This document shows positions 38,495 to 49,558 of a stretch of DNA of 64,000 nt, in pieces. The notes beneath the pieces were generated by a model. That model had not been told where the DNA came from, did no database searches, and was given only the letters and a program-made list of their open reading frames with translations. Numbering within the stretch: position 1 is the first letter of the stretch; each line of letters starts with the position of its first letter. Origin of the DNA: Rhexocercosporidium sp. MPI-PUGE-AT-0058 (Eukaryota; Ascomycota; Leotiomycetes; Helotiales); the NCBI GenBank assembly GCA_020746875.1, contig JAGTJL010000006.1, forward strand, positions 930,001 to 994,000, read 5' to 3'. The position numbers and the translations under genes were made by a program.

Positions 38495-39683
38495 CTAACC
38501 CCAGAGGATGTTAAATCTGTGTATACCAGTCCTAGGCTTAGCCGGTGGCTCAGGGTTAGCGTTCGCGATATCGATGTAGTGCTGGATTGGAATCTCGCTG
38601 CGCAGGATGATGCTAGTCTTTTTAATGAACTTGTAACTGAAGTATAGCATGAAAAAGATCGAGATGTTAATGTATGACGAAACGAACGTCTCGGTATTCC
38701 AGTGCCCATGGATGAAGGTGACATGCCCTCCTGTGAGCAGGAGCACTATGAAAGAGATGAGAGAGAACCATGCGGCGTATGGTTGAAAGGGAGCTTTCCA
38801 TGGGAGACTTTCTCGCGGGATACCCTGCTTCTTGCAGCCGTAGTAAAACCGCAGATAAACCGTGCAGATAGTCATCCATCCGACAAGTGCAACAACAGAG
38901 ACCAAATCTTGAAGCCATCCAAACGCCACAGACGCGCCCTCGGACAGAGTCATAAAGCCCAGACACATGAATATTGAAATGGATCCGACAGCAAAGTAAG
39001 GTATTCCCACACGATTGGTCTTCAGGAAGATCTTAGGAGCATGTCCTTCTCTTGCCATGCCGTACAGTGTCCCTTTCATATTACTTTCTATTAAAGTTGC
39101 TATACAGTTGCCTATGAGCTTTCGGGACGTCTCTTCCCTCTCAGAATATCACATATTAAATCCGTTATCCCAATTTGAATCAGGTATGCTCAGAATCTCA
39201 GCAACAGATGAATGTTGGAGGTTGGTTCGGCCCGAAAAGTTACCATTGGTCCACTTGAGTACTCGAAGCTCCACCTACTTGATATGGCTCTAGTAAACCT
39301 TTCCCCATGACAAAATCGTGTCTATGAGCTGCTGAGAAGAGTGCTTAACCCTTAGGAACGTCTTGCAATACTAGTTGAACTTAGTAATCCGGTAGAGGAG
39401 CGTATACAATACATTTGCATTCTGCATATTAGACAAATCTCTCTACTAGAGACGGCATTTGCGCTGATTCTCGTCGCTTATCCCAGCCCCAACTATATTA
39501 ATAAACTGTGATGTTGCAACTTTCTCTTATACAGCGAAGCCGTCGTATGGTCCTCTAACGGTTGGCATAGAATTAAGCACGTTCATTTCACGCTAAGGGC
39601 TGTGTTACTGTGACCCTTTGAACTTTCAATGTATCTTCACCTGCAACGGTAGGTGGATTCAGAAACAAGTCCTCGCGACTCTA

Positions 39684-41726
39684 TCAGTCGTACTCTGTTT
39701 TAGTTCCTTTATTCACAGCGCTTCCAGTCTTCCATTGCTCGCTCAGGCTTGATGGTGCTGATGTCGAACTTTCTTTAGACGCCCTCCTCCTATGTCCTGA
39801 AGCACGCATATTTGCCTCTTTCATCGCATTCGCTAATAACTCCTTGATATAGTCTTTGCGTTCCTCCTGGTAAGCTTTCCCACGCACTACCAACGACGAC
39901 CACTCTGGTAGTCCTGCTCCAGGATGAATTACTGTCGGCTCGAAGTCTGGATAGCTACCAGGCGGGAGATTTTCTTGGATCCGAGCCGAGACTCGAGGGA
40001 ATAGAGTGAACACTCGAGGGTGAGTTTTTGATGCCAGGTCTGGATCTGTACCATTTCCATCACCTGGCAATGCTGGATCAAATTGCTGAGACCGCCACTC
40101 TTCACGGTACGCACGATCGAGCAGCGGATCGATACTTATTTTCAGGCCGCTAGCTTGAGCAGAATTCCACACGTCGGCTGATGATTTCAAAACTGTATGG
40201 AGATCCATTCGAAGCGTCTCGGCTTGGGACAAACTGATCAGCGGCGATAAGCTAAGAAAAACCTTAGAGATGATACTGTCGGCTATAGTAGAACCTGTGG
40301 AGGGAGGTTTCTGAAATTCGAGAACAGGTGTGACACTCATGTCATCCTGTAGCGATCGAAGGGCTCGTATCGTGAGAGCTGTCCAGACGTTGGCTATACG
40401 TCCGTTCTGGCTGGATTTGTCGAGGCTGTCCGATATCTTGCTGAGGCAATTGCTCAAATCGGGGTGCTGCAAGGTTAGTGTGGAACTGAACGGCTTCCAC
40501 AAGTCTTCGCACATTGCTTTGGAGATAATGCGCTGAGCATGAGCGGTACATAAGTCTCGTGAATCATCGGAGTCATCAATAGGAACAGACCTGAAGCAGG
40601 AATCTGCCTTGACGAGTTCCTCGTGGATCTTGTCGACGTCCTACTACACGTCAACCATATCCGTGGCGGGTGAGAAGAAGCATTCTTACCTTTTCTTCTA
40701 TATCATGGAAGTATTTCAGGGAGATGCCTTCAATCTGACTGTGTATTTCTTCGAATTTGTGCTCACTAAGGTTCGTCAGCCTTTGCTTGTGAACGCACCA
40801 AGGATACATACAAGTACGCCGCGGGTTTCGTATCTACTGCAAAGTCCTTCCGCATGGTTCCGAGCTCTCTTTCCAAGTTTTCCTTTTCACTCTTGAATGA
40901 AGTTGTGGCTCTGTCGAGGATTTCATTTTGTTTTTTGAGTTGCTTCAATTCCTCTACTTGGTCTTCGATCGTCTTCTGCTGTTGTTTCGATACCGTCAAA
41001 AGTCGCCCCTGCTCAGCCTCTAGGGCTGTCGCTTTCTTGCTATTCTCTTGCCTTTTCTGAGCGAACTCAACTTCTAGCTCCGTCATCCGCACCTCATGGC
41101 TCTTGTCCTGTTTCAACATGCGCTCCTCAAAATCGCGGTTCAGGCGGTGCTTCTCCTCTGCAACTGCCGCGGTCACTCTTGACTCCATTTTTTTCTTTTC
41201 TTGTTCCAGCTCACGTCTATCCGCACTGATCTGTGCAAGTTGTGACTCAGTAACAGCCTTTGATTTCTGGTCCATGCTGGTCAGAGTGAGTATTGTATTC
41301 TCATGCCTTCGTAGCTCCTCATCCTTTTCCCTACACTCTTCCTCCGCCTGATCGAGCCTTCTCTTAGTCTCCTCAATCATACCTAGATCATCTACGTGGG
41401 TGATGAACATTCGCTGTAAGTTACTGATTCCTCGCTGAGTTGCGCCCATACTATGAAGAGCATCATCCACGGCTTGTGTCCATTGTCCAAGAGTAGATTC
41501 GTGCTTCAAGCGCGGTGAGCTGGCTTCTTTGCCCTCACGAGATCGAGTGCCGTTTCGAGCATGAGTCTGCCCATTGCCATTGCTATCTGCGCGTTCGCCG
41601 ACAGCCCCGGTGGCAGAGAGCTCAGCGATCTTGTGGTTACCAGTAGCGTTCGTGTCGCTGTCGTCCGTTCCACTCGGGTCCCAATCTGCACTGACTTGCC
41701 TTCGACGGTTTTTTTTTACCCCCCAT
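39684..41726 (-). CDS. Coiled-coil protein of unknown function, with one homopolymer frameshift
   Basis: Three exons, 41726-40812, 40765-40690 and 40640-39684, with short introns (46 and 49 nt). The ATG at 41726 opens MGGK followed by a run of nine A; with eight A the frame continues unbroken for 648 aa, so there is a one-base frameshift or a read error. Layout: a Ser/Asn/Gly-rich N-terminus (about 1-75), a conserved-looking block (STLGQWTQAVDDALHSMGATQRGISNLQRMF), and a long heptad coiled coil (EETKRRLDQAEEECREKDEE onward to about residue 300). A helical region (KYFHDIEEK, DVDKIHEEL, RIISKAMCEDLWKPF) follows, and then a C-terminus with REEWRSQQFDPALPGDG and HPRVFTLFPRVSARI. I do not recognise a catalytic domain. 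It is carried by the insertion in the permease intron, on the permease's own strand. Confidence 0.68.
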
Positions 41727-42667
41727 TTTAATTGGAGGTTCCTGCTTGAGTCTTGTTAACTACCGTTCTTATCCACTGACTTCTGTTGCACTACGATAGG
41801 TTTAGTGGTTGCAGTAAACCAACGTGCTATTGCTAGCACCACTAACTTATCTTCGTCTTCCGATTATGAGAGGGTCGCTTACTCGCGATGGAAACGCTCT
41901 GGCCACCTGCTTCTTCCTTCCAAGTGGATCACTTAACCGTCGACGGATCGATCCGACCCGGGCTTCAAATGGTGAAAGCTCACGATTTTTCTTTATTGAG
42001 AATGTAAGGTTTGACATTCGGGTCGTGATAGTTTGGTTAGCGGGCTTCTTTTGGATTTCTTGGGAATGTATACAAAGATTTTGGATTGGCACCCTTCCTA
42101 CGAAGTAGTAAAGGGTAACCACCCTCCTCCTCTGCTCTGACTAGCGCTTCGATACAGTACTGACCGGGCATTGCGGCGGCATTAATCCTGTTGCGCCACC
42201 AACAACTCGAAGACTTTGGTGCAAAACACAAAACGTGTGAGCGTATGACTGGCAGCGATGCCATCTGCATTCGATCGACTTGGCATGCGTGCTTCTGAGG
42301 CATGATCCTTGATAGGCTTACCGACGTAAGCGAAAATTGGTTTGCTGTGGGATAGTTACTTGGACTGACTTGAAAAGCTCGATATGGCGACCCGCATGTG
42401 TATTCTGGTATCCGCAACTCTGTCGAGTTCGCCTACATGCAGCCCACTTCACCGGTCCATGTGGCCAACGAGCTAGTAATGTAGATACTCCTCATTAATA
42501 TAATATCGGTTTGCCTCGGCCTGTGGTTGGAGCTATCATATGCTACTGGCGAGGGGCACGATGAATTCCGAGCGAACCGTCGCCAGCCTCACAATTTAAG
42601 GCCTGTGGTTTTTATCCTCAGCTCTGTATGGACGCTCAATTAGAATCATGGCGATGGGATGAATCAT

Positions 42668-42741
42668 TACTAGCCGGCCCACCTCCTGTTTGCTCGGGGG
42701 CACGCGTGCCCCCGAGCAAACAGGAGGTGGGCCGGCTAGTA
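42668..42741. repeat. 74-bp perfect palindrome
   Basis: Two 37-base arms with no loop; centre CACG|CGTG at 42704/42705. The arm starts TACTAGCCGGCCCACCTCCT. Related in sequence to the hairpin at 62395-62481. Confidence 0.97.
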
Positions 42742-44624
42742 TCTGCATGGTGCGGTTCGTCGTTGACTGCATGGCTGCTGATTATTGGCTACTGCTGGTT
42801 GACGTTATGCGGCGTGCTCGGAGTCCAGAGCCATAACTAATCACAAGAGCCTCAATGAGGGGTAAAGACTTGGTTGAAGCAAGAAGTGATGATGGAACTA
42901 AACAGTTATGGTTATGTTAATACAACAAGCGCTCCACTGTTGAGGATGGCACGAAGACGGCCATTGAAATCTGCTATAGGTCAACCACAGTCCTTGGACA
43001 ATCGAGCACTCAAAAAGAGGAGGAAGCGAAAGCCCGCGGGACAGGAACGAACTCGCAGCCAGGAAAGTGCCACGGCTAAATTCAGAAGATCGGTTGAGAA
43101 GTCGTTTCTATGAGCCGTTAATTCTCCTACATCTTTTGGACCGAAATGGTGAGCTCCGAATCTCGCGGTGCCCCTCGGAGGATCGAGTCACAGATAATTT
43201 ACAACTACGTGAACTGCCACCTAGAAGTCCGGTCTTACCAGCCGACCATGCTGAGGTAAGAACAACAGCGTTGATAATGGATGGGACGATCTTGATCCCA
43301 GATCGAGTCGCTGCAATAACAAATGGAGATTGAGCGGCATCACCAGTGCTCCTGAGCAGATTTTCGTCATCGGAAGGAACAAGAAGCCCAACCATGAAAA
43401 TCGAAAGCGCTAAACTCAAAGTCAGTATTTAGTTTCCGTACTTTGGAACCCATCGGGTGTGCTTACTGTAGAATATGACGACTCTGAAGAAAATACGCTT
43501 GGCGGCGATTAGGATGTTTCTCCTTGGGGCTTTAGTTTCGGCTGCCGCCATGGAGATATTCTCAATTCCACTTTTGATTAGGTTAGCAGCTGTGAGTCAC
43601 AAAATAATTAATGTATTAGTCCCGGCAAAACTTACGAATAGGCGTATACGGCATTCGAAAATGTAGTCCAAAAGCCCATGAAATGACCCAGCGCACCGTG
43701 ATATCCGAGGTACTCAACAAATGGCCTTGGCTTATGCCAATATTGGAAGCCGTATGTATGGCCATCTGGGCAACCTCCACAGACGATTACGAGCGCCATG
43801 AGATTTAACCCAATGATGAGCATGATCTTCAGACTAGCGAAAGTAAATTCCATCTCTCCATAGTCTCTGATAAAGAGTAGATTGGCAGCTACGAGCAAGA
43901 GTCCGAAGAAGGTAATCCAGACGGCTGAGTTGATTGTTGACCAAAATTGCACAATCACAGCTGCGGCAAACCAGCTCTGCTGGAAGGGACACAATGCTGG
44001 AATATATTGTGTTCCATCCTTGTGCAAAAGATAGGGCGGGGTCGACGAAATGTTCAGCGTGACGAATGATGGCGCCGCTCAGTGGAAGCAAAGCACTGTG
44101 TAAGGCTCATGTCAGACATACTTGCAGATTCTCTCTAGAGCTGAGACTAACCTCAACTCGGCAATCGACAAGACAACACCCACCACTAAGACACCAACAA
44201 ACGTGTATCCCATGCTGAAGTAAGTCAGTATCACTCATATGTCGATAGTAAAATAAGGGACATACAAGGCTCCCAGGGGACCTCCTCGAGCGATAGCCTT
44301 CCCCGAAACCTAGAAAAAGACCCTAATATTGTCAAAATGCCATTACTATTCGACGTCCGAGCGACTTGCTGTCCCAATAGTACCGGCTAGAGCAATCATC
44401 TGAATGTGACGTTGGTGGAGACCACGTCTGAAACTTGTGTTAGACAACATATTGGTGACATCCTGGAGCAGCACTTACTTCAATTCCCGGGTCTCTTCGA
44501 ATCCCTCAACTCGGTCTTCTTCTAGTGCTCCATCTAAGTACACTGGGGTAGCATAATCGTACGTTGTGGTCTTGTCAGAACAGACGCCTTTTTCAGGGTC
44601 TGCCGAGACAGGTGATTCCGACAT

Positions 44625-46126
44625 GATGAAAATCTGCAGATTGACAGTGGATAGCTACACAGCAGAAAGAGAAGCAACAATGAAAGATATCTCCAAGATA
44701 TATTTGAGAGCTTCTCTGTCTTATCTGTGGCCCACTGAGGCACGTCTTCTCTTATCGAGACCAATGTAGCACAATGATAAGAGAACCGCTGGATTGGGGT
44801 CACAAGTGCGCACACTCAGGACAGAGATTCCAAGGATCCCCAGGATCTTTGAGACATTGCGTATTGATACGACACAAGCTCGTGCCAAGGCATTCGGTAC
44901 TGCCGCACTTGTAGCTCTGCTCCTCATATGAAGCAGGATTTCTCGAGCATAGGCGTTTTGTCAGGATGGGGTTAAGCGAACGGTATGAGAGCTGCAGAAA
45001 CCATTGGATGTCAGGTCCAACTTGCAATATCTAGACTTGCGCTGAAATTGAAGTTCCTTACATCAACTTCTTGACTCCTTCCCTCTTGGTGCCATAGCCG
45101 GAGTCGGGAATTTTGAAGCTTGACGTGAGCTTGAATTGACACTCCCAAGAATAGAAACTTGGCCGCGTGTCTGAACATTTTATTGCGGGGCAAAGTCTTT
45201 TGAGAGGATGATGTACAGTAACTTGTAGTACAGACGATAAAGCCAGTCCGGTATCTCGGAGAGAAGAGCAAGAGCAGGGTATGTTGTGCTTCTTATCTCG
45301 ACCAACGAGCTCTGCCACATCTGGACCGACCAGTGCTGCACGATGCCTTCATAATCATGCACAAATCGGGGACTCAATCTGATGATCGCACGATAAGCCA
45401 GTGTGTAAATAACGCTTGGGTAACAACCGGATCCCATGGTCGAACTTTCGGAGAAGGAAACCTTTCGTTTCGTAATCTTGTCCCCCACTCTTGAAGCTCA
45501 TCTACAACGATAAGTGATATCGATATCGTAGCCCAGGAGCTATCATAATCGAAAGAGGGGTGACTTCCGAGAACGAAATGATCGACGTGATTATGTTGAA
45601 GCCTGGACATTCTGGAGATTTCTCCGCTATATTCAAAAAGGCTTGAGAGTTGTTGTGCTCATGCGGCCACCAGGGCCAACGAAGGGAAACCAATCATGGC
45701 CGGCAAGGCCTGAGGACGAGACTGGAAACGTCTCAAGGAGAGCAGAACAACTGATTCAAAGCGGATTTTGAATGTCACTTTTAGTTTCTGACGGCATGAA
45801 TTCGTCCGTTTCTGTCACTCTTACACCGGTCTTACGAGGGTCCGCACGAAACCTGAGGGGACTTTTCTTGAAGGGCGCAAGCTAGTCCGTTCTTTGCCTG
45901 GTCTTTCTCCTTTTGAGAGCAAGTAAACTTCATCTCGCTTGGAGTATCGATTTTAATACTCTCAAAGACTCGTTCTTTGAATGCAACCAATTTATATCTC
46001 ACCAAATATGTACAAGGCTTCAAATCAAGGGTATGTACAGATCCCAACGTATACACAATCTTCCCCCTCTACCTTTCTCTTCTACACCATCTCGCTTATT
46101 TGAAGGTTTCCCATCTCAGTATGTAT
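44625..46126. other. No supported gene
   Basis: Upstream region of the permease and spacer. Several overlapping minus frames of 60-100 codons, none recognisable. Confidence 0.45.
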
Positions 46127-47275
46127 CTACAAGCACTGTGAATAGTAATCACTTGAGAACGTACACTTAGTTCCCTCTACACAGGTTCCAGAACCTCCCC
46201 AAGTCAGCCCACCGCACTGCCCCCACTTCCCGATCGTTCCAACAGGAGCCGGAGCACTAGAAGTAGTAGTCACGACCACTGGCTTGGTCGAAGTCGACAA
46301 AGTCGTAGGCTTAGCAGCCGACATTGATGATGAAGAAGAAGTAGGCTTAGAAGTTGTCGAAGAGGTTGTAGGTGCGGCGGAAGAAGAGCTCACGACAACG
46401 CCTCCTGGTCCAGCGACAGATGTGGTTAGAGATCCACTCTCGATGTAAACACCGCTGAAATAGAAATCTTCGTTTGTGTCTGCCTGACCCGAGACAGGCA
46501 ATTCGAGGACACCGAGATGCCAATCTGCGCCGTTTGAGGAAGTGGAGGCGCTAACGGCAGCCACGGTGAGGGTGAGGGGATTGAAACCAGTCGAGTGCCA
46601 GAATGCCACAGTCTTTGCTGAGAAGTCCTTCTGTCTGTTAATACATGGCCTCACGACTTGAAGTTGAGGCTTACTATCTCATAAGCAACGTTATGCCAAA
46701 CTCCCGCATCCCAGTTCACACTCCACTTGCTCTGTCCTCCCACGAACCACTGTAGGGCAGGATTGGAGTTCCCAGCTGCACCAGAAATCCACCCCGACTT
46801 CATCTCAGTGAAATGAGACTCAAAAAAATTGATCTGATGCTCCCGGTAAATACTAGGTGCGTTTGTAGCTGAACGCATCATTGAAAAGTGATACCAAACT
46901 TTCCCGGAAGCTATGGCTGCGGTCGTCTGGGGAATCAACTCGGTTCTCCTCATTGTTTGTCCGTTCCAGAACGAGGTGCTATCTAGTGTGAACTTGGCTC
47001 CTTGAGTACTTCCAGAGTCGGCGGGGTTCTTGTAGGAAGGAGAGAGGTTGATGTAGGAAGTAACCGTTGATGAACCATGCTGAACTTCGTTAACATTCTG
47101 CAGAAACCACTGGAAGAGACTTCCTTACAATGTAGTATTGGTATGGGCCAACTTGGTTGCTCCATGACCAGTTGTTGAGATCCGTGCTGGAAGTAAAGGT
47201 ATTGAAACGACCGTCCCAGATAATAGCACTGGAAGCAGTCCCTACAAGGGCTGCGAGAGCAACAGAGAATAGCAT
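46127..47275 (-). CDS. Secreted GH131 glucanase with C-terminal CBM1
   Basis: Extracellular beta-glucanase family 131 protein acting on plant cell-wall glucans, anchored to cellulose by a CBM1. Exons 47275-47129, 47079-46675 and 46630-46127 (introns 49 and 44 nt, GTAAGG and GTAAGC donors) give 351 aa. A signal peptide (about residues 1-17, MLFSVALAALVGTASSA) is followed by the GH131 domain to about residue 245. Its marks are IIWDGRFNTFTSSTDLNNWS, WSNQVGPYQYYI, TMRRTELIPQTTAAI, NAPSIYREHQINFFESHFTE, WHNVAYEI and SNGADWHLGVLELP. A Ser/Thr/Ala/Pro linker (about 275-315) leads to the CBM1 (WGQCGGLTWGGSGTC...YYSQCL, with the four cysteines and aromatic Trp/Tyr face). No damage seen. Regulation is not evident from the sequence; such genes are usually induced on cellulose. 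Confidence 0.93.
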
Positions 47276-49558
47276 CTTGACAAACCGGTATTTCTGGATG
47301 TTGTGGGAAGTAGAGAAGAATCAGCAAACGGACAACTACTGAGAGTTTTCTTCTAGGATATAAGAGAGAAGAGACATGTATGATTTTAAACACTTTCCCA
47401 TGACCCAGGTACCGATCTTCAAAGTCTGATCAGGTCAGATGAACAATATCATCTCATCACTAGACCTACAGGGAGCTCATATAAAGGCAGTCCGGGCCGT
47501 AGGGTACCTTTATCTCAAGTTAATTTGATTTGACGGTAATAATCCTACCGCTTTTACCCGCGACAAGCTTTCCTTCTCGGAGCAAGTTTTCCGACCCCTC
47601 TCACGAAACCGCAACCATGGCGCCTTGAACCAACCCAGTCAGACCCCAAACTGAACCAGATCGAATAAGGTTTCCTCATGTCTCCTACCTAAACCTCAGA
47701 ATAGATATCCGCCTTGACCAGCCCTCTTCCAATTCGAATCTTGGCGTCATTTCAAGACATAACCAGACTTTTCGATTCAATTTACCCAGGCGTTCAAACA
47801 ATTCAAGTCATGCTCCCCAATTCGGAGCGGCCCGTTTTACCGCCGTCCATTGAATGCTCATCTATTACGCCTCAATCTCTAGTGTGGAGAAATTTTAATC
47901 TCCATGCCGGTAAATATGTCGCTCGCTTCACGCCTTAACGGCTCCGCGTTTCGTGGACGCATTTGGAGGACTTTCTTCCCCCTGTTCCCTCGCTTCCACA
48001 TGCCGTCCACTTCGACTTCTTCGTTCAGCACAACCTTTAGGATCTAAACGATACGACTTTTGGGTTAGTATTTTTGACAAAGTGAGCTAAAGTTTGGTAA
48101 CATGTTGAACTTGAGATCGGCTAGGACAATTTTTATTCAATATTGGACTGTCTCCCTACTGGAATCGATATCTTGGACGTCATGCTGTCTAGCGTAGAGC
48201 TCGTAGAGAGGTCCATAGGCAAAGGTGATAGATATTATTTTAGCGAAAGTTCCAGATTCAACCGGGGTCATAAGGTATATCTTCTGTTTCAGGATAAGTA
48301 CCGTTATTCCATGACTTTGACGTTGAGCAATTTGTTCGGTCTCAAAATATTCTTCCATCAGGGCAAAGATTGATGATACACGGAATTGAATGCTCCCTCC
48401 CTTGACATAACACTTAGCATCGGCGCATGTATCATTTGGCCCTGGTTTCCCTTCCTCTTCTTGTTACGGTATTTGAAAAGATACACGAGTCAAAGCTCAC
48501 TTTAAGCTGGACCACATGATCCTCAACTGCAAAGCTTCTTGGTAAATTTTCTGGTAGCTCGCTCTTCTCACACAGTCATAGAACACTTTGAGGGAAATAG
48601 GAGGTGGGCCTCCGACTAAGTGGAAGGAGAAAGAGAAGAACAGACTTACATACTGGTTCTACTAGATCTTTCGCCCGAAGTATCGAGGCATAGCGGAACT
48701 TGTCAACGACGACATAGATGATCAACCTCAGATGCGCGGACTAGGCTAGGATATCTTAAACGCTAGTATCAACTTCCTATTTTACGCTGTAAGATTTTGG
48801 TGGGGTTCCCTTTCCAGTTTTAGCCAACGCTGCCAACAGGGAGATTAAGATCTTATATATCCCTCCACGTTGGTGAAAGTAATAGCTCCGCGTATTATCT
48901 GACGAGAGAAAGATCCACTGCTTGGTAACAGCACAGCGAAGTTCCGGGTGTGTGCTGCACGTGTGGAGTCTGCCTATTCGAAATCAGTAGCCGATCTTCT
49001 TCTGGGTACGGGGACTATACTACTGGGGCGCTTGAAATATTCAGGAATATTTGGAGCGGGGCATATGATCATTGGGAACAAACCAGCGGAGTCAAAACAT
49101 ACATTTGAGAATTAAAATTCGATAAGGGGCCGTTTAAAGAATGCGATCCTGGACAGTGATTCACTCTTGGTGCTGGGCTCACAGACGATTTCTACCCACT
49201 GCCTACTCAATCAAAGTCCAGTATGGCTGTGTCGTGCAGGTTATGGTTGGTTAGCTAAGCGAGCCCAATCAAAGCACCATAACCATGGCGCCAGTAAGCT
49301 CCCCTATTCAGGGAGCTTGAATGCGCCATATAATAATAAAACAACAATCGAATACGCAACTGCGCAACGTTCAATTGACCTAATATTCGCCTCTGTGGAG
49401 CCTGAAGGTATGTTGCACGATAGGCTGCCTATTTCAGCACTTCCTATTTTTGAAATTAAATGGCTGAAATCGCATTCTGGTTATTGAGCTTCCTTTCTTG
49501 ATGGTTTTCGGCCTTCTCTCATTATTTGGCCATGTTTTCCGCATTTGCTTACGAAGAA
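47276..49558. other. No supported gene
   Basis: Presumed promoter side of the GH131 gene, then spacer. A plus frame at 49167-49487 (reading ...YATAQRSIDLIFASVEPEG...) looks slightly protein-like but lacks an ATG and a recognisable family; it could be transposon debris. Confidence 0.4.

Larger units (their letters stand above)
39120..43107. mobile_element. 4.0 kb insertion of unassigned type in permease intron
   Basis: Flanked by the 8-base direct repeat CTATGAGC (39112-39119 and 43108-43115). Removing the insertion and one repeat leaves a normal 131-nt intron whose branch-like TTAAC lies 11 bases from the AG. The insertion holds a coiled-coil protein gene on the minus strand and a 74-bp palindrome. 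The ends (TTTCGGGACG... and ...GAAGTCGTTT) show no convincing terminal inverted repeats, and no known transposase is visible. An 8-bp duplication is typical of hAT transposons, but nothing else here is. Confidence 0.62.
38495..44624 (-). pseudogene. Amino-acid permease (YAT/GAP1 family), frameshifted and disrupted
   Basis: Eight exons: 44624-44479, 44427-44370, 44322-44266, 44214-44152, 44095-43636, 43570-43467, 43409-43239 and 39111-38495. Two one-base insertions break it: an extra T in GGTTTC (about 44308) and one in GGTTTG (about 43971). Corrected for these it would give 557 aa, the usual length. Family marks: MIALAGTIGT, GKAIARGGPLGAL, LPLSGAIIRHAEHFVDPALSFAQGWN, VQFWSTINSAVW, ENISMAAAETKAPRRNI, GDAAQSPFVIA, INAVVLTSAWSAG, LYGMAREGHAPKIFLKTNR and APFQPYAAW. 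Such permeases import amino acids through 12 membrane helices. Intron 2 uses a GC-AG pair. The last intron has grown to 4,127 nt through a 4.0 kb insertion. Sequencing error in T runs could explain the frameshifts but not the insertion. Confidence 0.85.

Noticed and set aside
39100..39112. Permease C-terminal part as an independent truncated gene starting at its first ATG
   Set aside because: The two halves join in the correct phase at splice signals and together give a normal 557-residue permease, so they are one gene.
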